A stretch of DNA of 64,000 nucleotides from Actinomadura luteofluorescens (lineage in GTDB: Bacteria > Actinomycetota > Actinomycetes > Streptosporangiales > Streptosporangiaceae): NCBI RefSeq assembly GCF_013409365.1, contig NZ_JACCBA010000001.1, positions 186,001 to 250,000 on the forward strand, read 5' to 3'. The position numbers and the translations under genes were made by a program. The stretch's first letter is position 1. Each line of letters begins with the position of its first letter. Shown one piece after another: positions 28,388 through 37,008 of the stretch. The notes under the pieces are model-generated. The model was given only the letters and a program-made list of their open reading frames with translations, was not told the origin of the DNA and made no database searches.

Positions 28388-31054
28388 TCAGGCGCAGGTG
28401 AAGTCCCGCTTGGGGAGGCGGCCGGTCAGCAGGTAGCCGTTGACCGTCTCGCTGACACAGGTGTTCGGGTAGCCGCGCTGGTAGGGCGCGTGGACGTCGG
28501 CGTCCAGCGTGACCATCCGCGATCCGCGCAGCAGCCCGTGCAGTGCCTGGTTGGCCGGGTAGGTCGTGCGGGTGTCGCCGGTCGCGGCCACCATCAGCGC
28601 GGGCAGCCGCCCGCCGACCTCGGTCGGCCGCTCGGCGGGTCGCACCGGCCAGAACGCGCACGGGTTGACGTTGCGGGTCAGCGGTGCGAACAGCGGGCTG
28701 GCGGCCCGGTTCCGCTCGATGTCGCTCCAGTAGGACTCCGGGTCGCGCGGGGTGTCCGCGTCCCCGCAGATGATGGCGGTCTGCCCGCTCCCGTACACCG
28801 ACTCCGCGCCGGTGAGCAGGAACGTCAGCTCCTCGTCCAGTTCCTTGGTCGGCTGGACGCCCTCCCCCGCCGCGGCCTTGGCGAAGACGCGCACCGACTC
28901 CGCCAGCACGGCCCTGGCCTGGTCCTCGTCGGTGTCGAGGTGGTCGAACAGCACGAGGGGCAGCGTCGTGTCGTCCACCCGCCACCGGCCGACGGCGAGC
29001 GGCGTCCTCGCGGCCGCCGCGACGAGGCCGCGGACGGTGCCGAGGACCTCGGCGCGTGTGCCGCCGAGACCGTAGGTCGCGTCGCGCTCGGCCGCCCACT
29101 CAGCCCACGCTCCGAGCGCGCGGTCGTTGGCTCCTTCGGTGCCGGCCAGCAGGCGCGGGCCGAAGCGGGTCGGGTCGACCGAGCTGTCGAGCACGACGCG
29201 GTCGAGCCGGCCGGGGAACATCGTCGCGTACACCGACCCGAGGTAGGTGCCGTAGGACGCGCCGTTGTAGGAGACCTTCCGCTCGCCGAGGGCGCCCCGG
29301 ACGATGTCCATGTCGCGGGCGATGTTGCGCGTGCTGATGTGCGGGAGGACGCCGGCGTTCGTCCGCGCGCACCGGTCGGCGAGGTCCTTGGCGAACGCGG
29401 CGGACCGGTCGAAGGACCGGCGGCTCTCCCCCGCCGACTTGATCCAGGTCCCGGAGGGCCCCCGGCAGTCGACCGCGGCGCTGCGGCCGAGCGACCGCGG
29501 GTCCATGCCCACCAGGTCGTAGCGCGGGCCCGCCTTGCCCATGACGGAGCGCATGTAGGGCGGCATGTCGAGGGCCGGTCCCGGGCCGCCGCCGTTCAGG
29601 ATCATCGTTCCGATGCGGTGGGCGCGGTCGGACGCCTTCAGGCGGGAGATCGCGACGGTGATCGTGCGGCCTTCCGGGCGGCGGTAGTCGAGCGGGACGG
29701 TGACGTCCGCGCACGCGGCGCCCGCCTCGTCGAGTTCCCTTCCGACCTCGTCGCCGTCGTTGAGCGTGCACTCCTTCCACTTCAGCCGCTGGTCGTAGAA
29801 GCGGGCGAGACCGCCCGTGCCGAAGGTGGCGGACGCCGGCGCGGCGGCGAGCGCGGCGGTCGGCGCCGTGCCCGGTGCGGCGGCCCCGTCGCAGAACGCC
29901 GTCTCGACGAGCTTCATCTGGTCGTTGAACGCCTCCTCGGCGGACGGGTTCTCGTTGAAGTCGATCGTCACGCGGCGCCCGGACGGCCCGACGCCCGAGA
30001 CGGTGATGTAGCTTTCGAGGCCGCCGGCGTGCCCCCACCAGGTCCCGCCGCAGCGCAGCGGGGTCCCGATCAGGCCGAGGCCGTAGGCGGCGCCGTCCCA
30101 GACGCGGTCGGGGTCGGCGGGGACCGTCTGCTTCATCTGCGCGAGCATCGCCGGGGGCAGGAGCCGGCCGCCCATCAGCGCGCCGAAGAAGGCGTTCAGG
30201 TCACGCGGGCTGGAGACCAGTGCGCCCCCGGCCCACGCCACCGTCGTGTTCATCTCGGTGAAGTCGTCCCACCGGACGGTCCCGTCGCGCTCCTCGCGCA
30301 GGTAGCCGCGCGCGTGCGGTCCCCTGATCCGCGTCCGGTCGCCCGGCCAGTAGGTGTCGCGGAGCCGCAGCGGCCGGATGATCCTGCGCCGGACCTCGTC
30401 CTCCAGGCTGTGCCCGCTCGCCTTCTCCGCGATGAGCCCCGCGATGATGTAGTTGGTGGTCGCGTAGTGCCAGCCGGGATCGGGGTGCGGGAGCGCCAGC
30501 GCCCGATCGATCAGTTCTCCGGGCTCGAAGTGCCGGAAGCGGTACCCGTCCGAGTTCGGGAAGGTGTCCATGTAGTCGGGCAGGCCGCTGGTGTGCCGGA
30601 GCAGGCTGCGGACGGTGATCTTCCGGCCGTCGTAGCCGCCCCGGTCGAGCAGGCCGGGCAGGTAGCGCTCGACGGGGGCGTCCAGCGAGATCCGGCCCTC
30701 CCGCGCCAGCTGGAGCACGGTGACGGCGGTGAACGTCTTGGTGACGCTGGCGATCCGTACCCGCAGGTCCGCGCTCATCGGCCTCCCCGTGCGGCGGTCG
30801 GCCACCCCGCTGGCGGCCTTCCACGTCCCGCACGCGGGATCGTCGACGCGCACGGCGGCGCCGGTGAGCCCGTGCGTTCCGGTCATCCGCTCCAGTGCCC
30901 GCAGGGTCGCCGCGCGGTCGGCGCAGCCGGCCGGCGCCGGCTCGGCTCGCGCGGGGGCCGGGACGGCGGCGGCCGCGGCGATCGCGGCCCCCGCCGCCAG
31001 CACCGCGACCGCCCGCCTGGCGGCCTCGCGCCGCCTCGGTTGTGTGGTCGTCAT
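28388..31054 (-). CDS. Secreted fusion: class C beta-lactamase-fold serine hydrolase + TAP-type alpha/beta hydrolase
   Basis: One uninterrupted 888-residue frame. A Sec-type signal peptide ends near ARA (37). Residues about 45-390 are a class C/DD-peptidase fold: nucleophile SVTK (103-106), YATTNY (197-202, Thr where R61-type enzymes have the Asn of YxN) and HAG (342-344). Residues about 415-888 are an SlpD/E or tripeptidyl-aminopeptidase hydrolase: oxyanion NGGGPG, nucleophile GASYG (Ser600), acid in TGDTRTTYP (Asp827), His855 and a TAP-like C-terminus. Both halves look active. Probably an extracellular peptide or cell-wall hydrolase. Start ATG 31054 sits at the signal peptide; upstream codons are not protein-like. 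Confidence 0.87.
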   Translation of the reverse strand: MTTTQPRRREAARRAVAVLAAGAAIAAAAAVPAPARAEPAPAGCADRAATLRALERMTGTHGLTGAAVRVDDPACGTWKAASGVADRRTGRPMSADLRVRIASVTKTFTAVTVLQLAREGRISLDAPVERYLPGLLDRGGYDGRKITVRSLLRHTSGLPDYMDTFPNSDGYRFRHFEPGELIDRALALPHPDPGWHYATTNYIIAGLIAEKASGHSLEDEVRRRIIRPLRLRDTYWPGDRTRIRGPHARGYLREERDGTVRWDDFTEMNTTVAWAGGALVSSPRDLNAFFGALMGGRLLPPAMLAQMKQTVPADPDRVWDGAAYGLGLIGTPLRCGGTWWGHAGGLESYITVSGVGPSGRRVTIDFNENPSAEEAFNDQMKLVETAFCDGAAAPGTAPTAALAAAPASATFGTGGLARFYDQRLKWKECTLNDGDEVGRELDEAGAACADVTVPLDYRRPEGRTITVAISRLKASDRAHRIGTMILNGGGPGPALDMPPYMRSVMGKAGPRYDLVGMDPRSLGRSAAVDCRGPSGTWIKSAGESRRSFDRSAAFAKDLADRCARTNAGVLPHISTRNIARDMDIVRGALGERKVSYNGASYGTYLGSVYATMFPGRLDRVVLDSSVDPTRFGPRLLAGTEGANDRALGAWAEWAAERDATYGLGGTRAEVLGTVRGLVAAAARTPLAVGRWRVDDTTLPLVLFDHLDTDEDQARAVLAESVRVFAKAAAGEGVQPTKELDEELTFLLTGAESVYGSGQTAIICGDADTPRDPESYWSDIERNRAASPLFAPLTRNVNPCAFWPVRPAERPTEVGGRLPALMVAATGDTRTTYPANQALHGLLRGSRMVTLDADVHAPYQRGYPNTCVSETVNGYLLTGRLPKRDFTCA

Positions 31055-31198
31055 GGTCTCCGACGCTAGGCAGCCGCGCACGCGGGCGCACTGCGGGCAG
31101 CGGGCGACCGCGGGGTGGGGACAGCCCCAGTGGCGCCCGGCGACCAAAGTCGATGGCCCCGCCGACCTGCGGCCGCTGTCCGGGGCGGGCGGCATGGC

Positions 31199-31204
31199 TA
31201 CCGT
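31199..31204 (+). promoter_or_regulatory. Leaderless-type -10 box of the first histidine kinase
   Basis: TACCGT ends 7 nt before GTG 31212. This favours that GTG over the in-frame ATG at 31194, which would lie upstream of the box. Confidence 0.5.
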
Positions 31205-31211
31205 TGGGCGG

Positions 31212-32414
31212 GTGGACCTCCTGCGGCGCCCGTGGCGCGACTGGCTCGGCGACGTCGGCGCCGCCGGCGCCGCGATGGTGCTCGGCTGGGTGCTGCTCCA
31301 GGCCACGGTGGACGACCTGCCCCCCGGGGAGTCGATCGCGGTCGGGCGGGACGTGCTGATCGGCGCCGTCGCCTGCGTGTTCCTCATGCTCTTCCGGCGC
31401 CGCCACCCGGTGGCCCTCGCGGTCGTGATGGTGTTCGCGCAGTGGACGGCGACGACGACGCTCGGCACGGCGGCGATCGCGATGTACTCGCTGGCGATGC
31501 TGCGCCCGTGGCGGACCGCGCTGCCGGTCGCCGGCGCCAGCCTGGCGCTGATCATCGGCCTGTTCCGGCTCACGGCCCCCCAGGAGGATTTCCTCCAGGG
31601 CAGCGTCATCTTCGCGCTGATCTACGCGGTCCTCGTCACGACGGGCATGCTGGTGCGGTCCCGGCGGCAGCTCATCGCCTCGCTGGAGGAGCGGGCCCGC
31701 GCCGCCGAGACCGAGCAGCGGCTGCGGGTCGAGGAGGCCCGGCTGCTGGAGCGCGAGCGCCTCGCCCGCGAGATGCACGACGTCCTCGCGCACCGCATCT
31801 CGCTGCTGGCCGTGCACGCGGGGGCGCTGGAGTTCGGCCCGGGCACGCCGGACGGGCAGCGCGAGGCCGCCGGGATCATCCGGCGCAGCGCCCACGAGGC
31901 GATGGAGGACCTGCGCGAGGTGATCGGCGTGCTGCGGGACGACGCCCCCGGCGCCGACCCCGAACGCCCGCAGCCGACGCTCGCGGACGTCCCCGGGCTC
32001 GTGGAGGAGTCCCGGCGGGCCGGGGGCCGCGTCGCCCTGGAGCAGAACGTCCCCGATCCCGGGCTCGTCCCGTCCCGCGTCGGGCGGCACGCCTACCGGA
32101 TCGTCCAGGAGGGGCTGACGAACGCCCGCAAGCACGCGCCGGGCGCGGAGGTCCGGGTGTCCCTGGACGCCGGGGCCGAGCTGGACGTGGAGATCGTCAA
32201 CGCGCTGCCCCCCGGCCCGCCCGCCCTGCCCTTCCCCGGTTCCGGCACGGGGCTCGTCGGCCTCGCCGAGCGGGTGGCGCTGCTCGGCGGGACCCTGGAG
32301 CACGGACGCACCGGCGACGGCCGGTTCCGGTTGCGCGCCCGCCTTCCGTTGCGGGCCGCGCATGGCGCCGGGACCGGTGGGAAAGGTGATACGCATGGCA
32401 GCGAACTCCTCTGA
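31212..32414 (+). CDS. NarL-type sensor histidine kinase
   Basis: A 400-residue membrane kinase with about five N-terminal helices (residues 12-155) and no large extracellular domain. A coiled-coil linker rich in Glu/Arg leads to the HisKA_3 dimerisation box ERLAREMHDVLAHRISLLAVHAG with the phospho-His. The ATPase domain carries RIVQEGLTNARKHAPGA (N box) and GTGLVGLAERVALLGG (G box). The signal is probably sensed in the membrane. The 3' end overlaps the next gene by 20 nt; the response regulator comes two genes later. Confidence 0.88.
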   Translation: MDLLRRPWRDWLGDVGAAGAAMVLGWVLLQATVDDLPPGESIAVGRDVLIGAVACVFLMLFRRRHPVALAVVMVFAQWTATTTLGTAAIAMYSLAMLRPWRTALPVAGASLALIIGLFRLTAPQEDFLQGSVIFALIYAVLVTTGMLVRSRRQLIASLEERARAAETEQRLRVEEARLLERERLAREMHDVLAHRISLLAVHAGALEFGPGTPDGQREAAGIIRRSAHEAMEDLREVIGVLRDDAPGADPERPQPTLADVPGLVEESRRAGGRVALEQNVPDPGLVPSRVGRHAYRIVQEGLTNARKHAPGAEVRVSLDAGAELDVEIVNALPPGPPALPFPGSGTGLVGLAERVALLGGTLEHGRTGDGRFRLRARLPLRAAHGAGTGGKGDTHGSELL

Positions 32415-32823
32415 CGAGCCCGTCCTCGAAGAACTCGACCGCGCCGAGTGCATGAAGCTCCTCTCCGGCGGCAGCATCGGCCGGGTGGCGTTCGACGACG
32501 GCGAGGGACCGACGGTCGTCCCGGTGAACTACGCCGTCGAGGGGGACTCGGTGATCTTCCGCACGTCGGCGTCGGGCCGGCTGAACCGCAACCTGCTGTC
32601 GGCGGTGACCGGCGGGGAGGTCCGGGCGGCCTTCGAGGTCGACCGGTTCGAGGAGGCCCGCCACGAGGGCTGGAGCGTGCTGCTGCGCGGCGGCGCGCAC
32701 CCCCTGTCCGAGGCCGAGAAGGCCGAGGTCGCGCAGGTCCGGCCGTGGCCGGGCGGCGACCGGGAGGCGTGGTTCCGGCTGGCGGCCTCCAGCGTCACCG
32801 GACGCCGACTGCGCCGCCCCTGA
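32395..32823 (+). CDS. Pyridoxamine 5'-phosphate oxidase-family flavin-binding protein
   Basis: A 142-residue split-barrel protein of the PPOX superfamily. LLSGGSIGRVAFDDGEGPTVVPVNYAVEGDSVIFRT is the typical first half with the FMN-phosphate-binding face, and EVRAAFEVDRFEEARHEGWSVLLRG the second. Such small actinobacterial members bind flavin or F420 or only heme/nucleotide; the cofactor cannot be read. It lies between a kinase and its response regulator, its ATG 32395 inside the kinase 3' end, so it is co-expressed with the system and could be a redox input. That role is inference. Confidence 0.82.
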   Translation: MAANSSDEPVLEELDRAECMKLLSGGSIGRVAFDDGEGPTVVPVNYAVEGDSVIFRTSASGRLNRNLLSAVTGGEVRAAFEVDRFEEARHEGWSVLLRGGAHPLSEAEKAEVAQVRPWPGGDREAWFRLAASSVTGRRLRRP

Positions 32824-32831
32824 ACCGCCCG

Positions 32832-32837
32832 TAGGGT
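32832..32837 (+). promoter_or_regulatory. Leaderless-type -10 box of the first response regulator
   Basis: TAGGGT ends 6 nt before ATG 32844, suggesting the regulator also has its own promoter separate from the kinase. Confidence 0.5.
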
Positions 32838-32843
32838 GGCGGG

Positions 32844-33509
32844 ATGGACTCCCCTCCCGTCCGCGTCCTGATCGTGGACGACGACGCGCTCGTCCGGGCC
32901 GGCCTGTCGATGATGCTGGCGAGCGCCGACGACCTGGAGGTGGTCGCGGACGTCGCCGACGGCGCCGAGGTCGTCGCCGCCGTGAACCAGCACCGGCCCG
33001 ACGTGGTGCTGATGGACATCCGGATGCCGCGGCTGGACGGGCTCGCGGCGACCGCGCTGCTGCGCGGCCGCCGCGAGCCGCCCGAGATCATCATCCTGAC
33101 CACGTTCGACAGCGACGACCACATCCTGCGGGCGATGCGCGCGGGCGCGAGCGGCTTCCTGCTGAAGCACACGCCGCCGCCGGAGATCGTCCGGGCGATC
33201 CGCCAGGTCGCGTCCGGCGAGCCGATGATGTCGCCCGCGGTGCTGCGCAGGATGATGGCGTACGTGGCCGAGAGCGGCGCCGACCCGCGCCGGGCCCGCG
33301 CCCGCGACCTGCTGGCCCGGCTGAGCGACGGCGAGCGGGCCGTGGCAGCGCTCGTCGGGCGCGGCCGGACCAACAGCGAGATCGGCAAGGAGCTGTCGCT
33401 CAGCGTCGCCACCGTGAAGGCGTACGTGTCGCGGCTGCTGACCAAGCTGGAGCTGAACAACCGCGTGCAGATCGCGCTCCTCGTCCACGACGCCGCTCTC
33501 GACGACTAA
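32844..33509 (+). CDS. NarL/FixJ-family response regulator
   Basis: 221 residues. The receiver domain has acidic pair DDD near 11-13, phospho-acceptor Asp in VLMDIRMP (about 57), switch Thr in ILTTFD and Lys in GFLLKHT. A LuxR-type helix-turn-helix (LSDGERAVAALVGRGRTNSEIGKELSLSVATVKAYVSRLLTKL) ends the protein. Cognate to the kinase at 31212. Target genes are unknown, although autoregulation and control of the divergent fused hydrolase would be natural candidates. Confidence 0.9.
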   Translation: MDSPPVRVLIVDDDALVRAGLSMMLASADDLEVVADVADGAEVVAAVNQHRPDVVLMDIRMPRLDGLAATALLRGRREPPEIIILTTFDSDDHILRAMRAGASGFLLKHTPPPEIVRAIRQVASGEPMMSPAVLRRMMAYVAESGADPRRARARDLLARLSDGERAVAALVGRGRTNSEIGKELSLSVATVKAYVSRLLTKLELNNRVQIALLVHDAALDD

Positions 33510-33510
33510 C

Positions 33511-33683
33511 CTGTGTTTTCACAGTCCCGGCCCACTGCGCTCGCCTGGCGGCTCGCTACGTGACCGGGCCTGGACGAACGCGGCATCGCTTCGCGATCCG
33601 CCCGGCTCCGCTCGCCTCCGGCCTCGCTCCACCGGCCAGGTCACGCGTTCGCGCGCTTGATCGCGGCGACTTCGAGACAGGCC
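33511..33683. repeat. Structured, repeat-like intergenic element
   Basis: Between the response regulator and the convergent MFS gene. CTGTG-TTTT-CACAG (33511-33524) is a small hairpin; ATCGC-TTC-GCGAT (33585-33597) another. CGTGACCGGGCC (33559-33570) pairs with GGCCAGGTCACG (33634-33645) at 11/12, and CGAACGCG (33575-33582) with CGCGTTCG (33644-33651). These two pairings interlock rather than nest. Looks like a dispersed GC-rich element; copies elsewhere are needed to prove it. Confidence 0.4.
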
Positions 33684-35195
33684 CTAGTTCTCCGGGCCGC
33701 GCTGCGCCAGGGGGACGTGGCGGAGCAGCAGTGCCGCGGCCAGGCCCAGCACGGCGACGGGCAGCGCGGCGACGAACAGGGTGGAGAACGCGTCCGCGAA
33801 GGCCTCGGCGACGCCGTCGCGCACCGGCACCGGGAGGGTCTCCAGCACCTCCGGGCGGACGGCGTCGCCGAACTCCGGGACCCGCCCGTCCGGGACCCGC
33901 GAGGCGATCTCCTCGGCGAACCGGTTCGACACGACGGCGCCGAAGACCGCCATCCCGGCGGCGGTGCCGAGCATCCGGCTCGCGAAGACGCCCGAGCTCG
34001 CCGCGCCGAGATCGCGGCGCGGCGCGGCCTGCTGAGCGATCAGCATGACGACCTGCTGGGACAGCCCGGCTCCGAAGCCGAGCACCGCCATGTAGCAGCC
34101 CGCGGCGACCAGGCCGGTGCCGGTGTCCATGGTCGCCAGCAGCGCGATCCCGGCCGCGCTGAGCGCCATGCTCGCCGCCGGCAGCCGGTGGTAGCGGCCG
34201 GTGCGGTGGATGTACCTCCCGGCCGCCATGGAGGAGGCCGGGAGGGCGAGCATCATCGGCAGCAGGAGCAGACCCGACCTGGTCGCGCCCACTCCCCCGA
34301 CGACCTGGAAGAACATGGGAAGGTAGGTGGCGAGCCCGAACCCGGTCGCGCCGCCGGCGGCCGCGACGGCGCAGGCCACGCCGAACGACCGGTCGCGGAA
34401 CAGCCGCGGCGGGATGATCGGCTCGGCGGCCGTCCGCTCGGCGAGCACCCACGCGGTGAACAGCACGGCCGCGGCCGCCGCCAGCGCCAGGACGACGGGC
34501 GAGCCCCACGCGTACCGCGTTCCGGCCCAGCTGGTGAACAGGGTGAAGCAGGTGACCGCCGCACCGAGCAGGACGATCCCGGCGTAGTCGACCCGCGGCC
34601 TGCCCTGCGGCTTCGGCAGCCGCAGGAACAGCACGACCGCGGCGGTGGCGGCGACGCCGAGCGGCAGGTTGAGGTAGAACACCCACCGCCAGGACGCGTG
34701 GTCGGTGAGGACGCCCCCGGCCAGCGGCCCCGCGATGGTGGAGACGGCGAAGACCAGCGCCGAGTAGCCCTGGTACCGGGCGCGCTCGCGCGGCTCGAAC
34801 AGCTCGCCGGTGACCGCGAACATCGAGCTCATGAGGCACCCGGCCGCGGCGCCCTGGACGGCGCGGAACACGATCAGCCAGGTCATGGTGGGCGCCGCCC
34901 CGCACGCCGCCGATCCGGCGAGGAACCCGAGCAGGCCGGTCAGCAGGACGCGGCGGCGCCCGAACAGGTCCCCGAGCCGCCCCGACAGGGGGACGGTGAC
35001 GCTGGTGGCCAGCACGTACGCCGTCGACACCCAGGCGAGCCGGTCGAGCCCGCCGAGGTCCCCCACGATCGTCGGCAGCGCGGTGCCGAGCACCGTCGCG
35101 TCCAGCGAGGACATGAGCCCGGCGAGCATGAGCCCGCCGAACACCAGGAGCCGGTGCCGGCCGGTCATCGGCGCGGTCGTATCGATCACACGCAT
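33684..35195 (-). CDS. MFS drug exporter, DHA2 (14-helix) family
   Basis: About 503 residues with 14 hydrophobic segments. Motif A GRLGDLFGRRRVLL near 72-85, the SSLDATVLGTALPTI first helix, and AVSTIAGPLAGGVLTDHASWRWVFYLNLPLG (antiporter motif C region) mark the EmrB/QacA class of proton-driven exporters. The ATG at 35195 is immediately after AGGAG; the GTG two codons later (35189) has better spacing to that site and may be the true start. Divergent from a MarR repressor, the usual pairing for a ligand-induced efflux pump. Confidence 0.9.
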   Translation of the reverse strand: MRVIDTTAPMTGRHRLLVFGGLMLAGLMSSLDATVLGTALPTIVGDLGGLDRLAWVSTAYVLATSVTVPLSGRLGDLFGRRRVLLTGLLGFLAGSAACGAAPTMTWLIVFRAVQGAAAGCLMSSMFAVTGELFEPRERARYQGYSALVFAVSTIAGPLAGGVLTDHASWRWVFYLNLPLGVAATAAVVLFLRLPKPQGRPRVDYAGIVLLGAAVTCFTLFTSWAGTRYAWGSPVVLALAAAAAVLFTAWVLAERTAAEPIIPPRLFRDRSFGVACAVAAAGGATGFGLATYLPMFFQVVGGVGATRSGLLLLPMMLALPASSMAAGRYIHRTGRYHRLPAASMALSAAGIALLATMDTGTGLVAAGCYMAVLGFGAGLSQQVVMLIAQQAAPRRDLGAASSGVFASRMLGTAAGMAVFGAVVSNRFAEEIASRVPDGRVPEFGDAVRPEVLETLPVPVRDGVAEAFADAFSTLFVAALPVAVLGLAAALLLRHVPLAQRGPEN

Positions 35196-35202
35196 CTCCT
35201 AT

Positions 35203-35236
35203 TCTGTGCTTAAGACATATGAATGCTAAACACAGA
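35203..35236. promoter_or_regulatory. Putative MarR operator, 34-bp dyad
   Basis: TCTGTGCTTA and TAAACACAGA are inverted (9 of 10 pairs) around a 14-nt spacer, just upstream of the MFS gene and facing the MarR gene. Position and symmetry fit a repressor site controlling the pump. Confidence 0.55.
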
Positions 35237-35260
35237 TAGATGTTTCGCGCAATCCATCTA
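35237..35260. promoter_or_regulatory. Second putative MarR operator overlapping the marR -10
   Basis: TAGATG and CATCTA form a perfect 6-bp inverted pair with a 12-nt spacer; the right arm overlaps the TAGACT box (35259-35264) that ends 7 nt before the marR ATG. Suits autorepression. Confidence 0.45.
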
Positions 35261-35271
35261 GACTGGGCGCC

Positions 35272-35727
35272 ATGAGCGACGAGGCGCTGGACGCCGTCGA
35301 ACGGAGCATGGTCAGGCTGCGCCGGGGCATGTCGCGGCAGCGGCTGGGCAGGGCGGCGATCCGGGACCACAACCTCCCCGTGGACGTGCAGGTCCTGCAC
35401 GTCGTGGACATCGTGGACGAGGGTCCCGACCGGCCCGGCGAGGAGATGAGCGTCGGCCTGGTGGCCGCCCGCCTCGGCGTCGACGCCTCGCGCGGCAGCC
35501 GCATCGTCGCCGAGGCGGTCAAGTCGGGGTACGTCCGGCGGGTCGCCTCGCAGGAGGACGGCCGCCGCATCCATCTGGAGCTCACCGACGCGGGCGGCGC
35601 CGTCGTCGAGGCCACCCGCCGCACCCGGCAGGAGCACTTCGCCAAGGCCATGAGCGGCTGGACGGACGAGGAGCGCTCCGCCTTCGCCCGCCTCCTGTCG
35701 CGCTTCGTCCACACCTACGAGGACTGA
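35272..35727 (+). CDS. MarR-family transcriptional regulator
   Basis: A 151-residue winged-helix regulator. Helices with VDVQVLHVVDIV, the recognition segment LVAARLGVDASRGSRIVAEAVKSGYVRRVASQEDGRRIHLELTDAG (wing) and a C-terminal dimerisation helix follow the MarR order. Probably leaderless. Expected to repress itself and the divergent MFS pump through the two dyads in the 76-nt spacer; the inducer is unknown. Confidence 0.9.
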   Translation: MSDEALDAVERSMVRLRRGMSRQRLGRAAIRDHNLPVDVQVLHVVDIVDEGPDRPGEEMSVGLVAARLGVDASRGSRIVAEAVKSGYVRRVASQEDGRRIHLELTDAGGAVVEATRRTRQEHFAKAMSGWTDEERSAFARLLSRFVHTYED

Positions 35728-35862
35728 CGCCCGGGCGGCCGTCGCGGGCGCCTCGCGTCCTCCCCCGGTCGCGGCCGGACGGCGGCCGCCTACACCCCCG
35801 GTTGCGGGTCCTGCGCGGAAGGCTCGGCCCAGCGGAGGACGGCGCCGGGCCGGGCCGCCGCC

Positions 35863-35868
35863 TAGGCT
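35863..35868 (+). promoter_or_regulatory. Leaderless-type -10 box of the second histidine kinase
   Basis: TAGGCT ends 6 nt before ATG 35875; no Shine-Dalgarno between. Confidence 0.55.
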
Positions 35869-35874
35869 GGCGGG

Positions 35875-37008
35875 ATGGGTGCTCGCCTGATCCCGCTGCC
35901 GCCGGCGGGGCGCGCGCGGGACGCGGCCCTGGCGGGCGGAGTGCTCGCCGTGGTGGCCGTCAGCAGTCTGGAGTCGCTCGTCGGCCCGCGCGAGGAGCCG
36001 TGGGCCGCGACCGCGTTCGACTGGGCGCTGATCGTCCTGGCCTGCGGTTCGCTGCTGTTCGCCCGCCGGCGTCCGGTGGCCGTCGCCGCCCTCGTCCTGG
36101 TGACCACCGGCGTCTACTACGTCGCCAGCCTGCACGACGGCGGGCTGATGATCGCGGTCATCGCGGCGCTGTACGCGGTCGCGGCCGGGGGCCGGCTCCA
36201 GGCCGCGGTCGTCCTCGCGGCGCTGACCGTGATCGCCACCGGCACGGGCACCCTGCTCGGCAACCGCGACGTCAACGGCGTCGCGCTGTTCATGCTGACC
36301 GGATGGCTGGTGGCCGTGGTCGCGCTCGGATGGGTGCGGCACAGCCGGCTCGCCTACCTGCGCGAGGCCGAGCAGCGCGCCGCCGGCGAGGAGCGGCTGC
36401 GCATCGCCCGCGAGCTGCACGACGTCGTGGGGCACCACCTCTCGCTGATCAACGTCCAGGCCGGGACCTCCCTGCACCGCTTCCACCGGGACCCGGCGCA
36501 GGGCGAGGCGGCCCTCGCCGCCATCAAGTCGTCGAGCCGCGAGGCGCTGCGCGACCTGCGCGCGACCCTCGGGGTGCTGCGGCAGGCCGACGAGGAGGCG
36601 CCGACCGCGCCCGCGCCCACACTGGACGGGATCGGCGCCCTGATCGGATCGGCCCGGTCGGCGGGGCTCACCGTGCACGGCCGCGTCACCGGCGACGCGG
36701 AACCGCCCACCGAGGTCGGGCTGGCCGCCTACCGCATCGTGCAGGAGTCCCTCACCAACGTCTCGCGGCACGCCGCCGCCGCGCGGGTCACCGTCAGCGT
36801 CGAGCGCGGGCCGGGCGCGCTGCTCGTCGAGGTCGCCGACGACGGCCGGGGCGCCGCCGCGCACCCGGCGGGCCCGGGCAGCGGCGTCGACGGGATGCGC
36901 GAGCGGGCCCGCGCCCTCGGCGGGGAGCTGACGGCGGGGCCGCGGCAGGGCGGCGGGTTCCTCGTCCGCGCCCGCCTGCCCTACGAGAACGGGACGGGCA
37001 CGCGATGA
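35875..37008 (+). CDS. NarL-type sensor histidine kinase
   Basis: A 377-residue membrane kinase with about five helices in residues 20-155. HisKA_3 box EERLRIARELHDVVGHHLSLINVQAG carries the phospho-His; ATPase domain boxes YRIVQESLTNVSRHAAA and DDGRGAAAHPAGPGSGVDGMRERARALGG follow. Short loops suggest intramembrane sensing. The response regulator start overlaps its stop (ATGA), a tight kinase-regulator pair. Similar in layout to, but separate from, the system at 31212-33509. Confidence 0.9.
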   Translation: MGARLIPLPPAGRARDAALAGGVLAVVAVSSLESLVGPREEPWAATAFDWALIVLACGSLLFARRRPVAVAALVLVTTGVYYVASLHDGGLMIAVIAALYAVAAGGRLQAAVVLAALTVIATGTGTLLGNRDVNGVALFMLTGWLVAVVALGWVRHSRLAYLREAEQRAAGEERLRIARELHDVVGHHLSLINVQAGTSLHRFHRDPAQGEAALAAIKSSSREALRDLRATLGVLRQADEEAPTAPAPTLDGIGALIGSARSAGLTVHGRVTGDAEPPTEVGLAAYRIVQESLTNVSRHAAAARVTVSVERGPGALLVEVADDGRGAAAHPAGPGSGVDGMRERARALGGELTAGPRQGGGFLVRARLPYENGTGTR

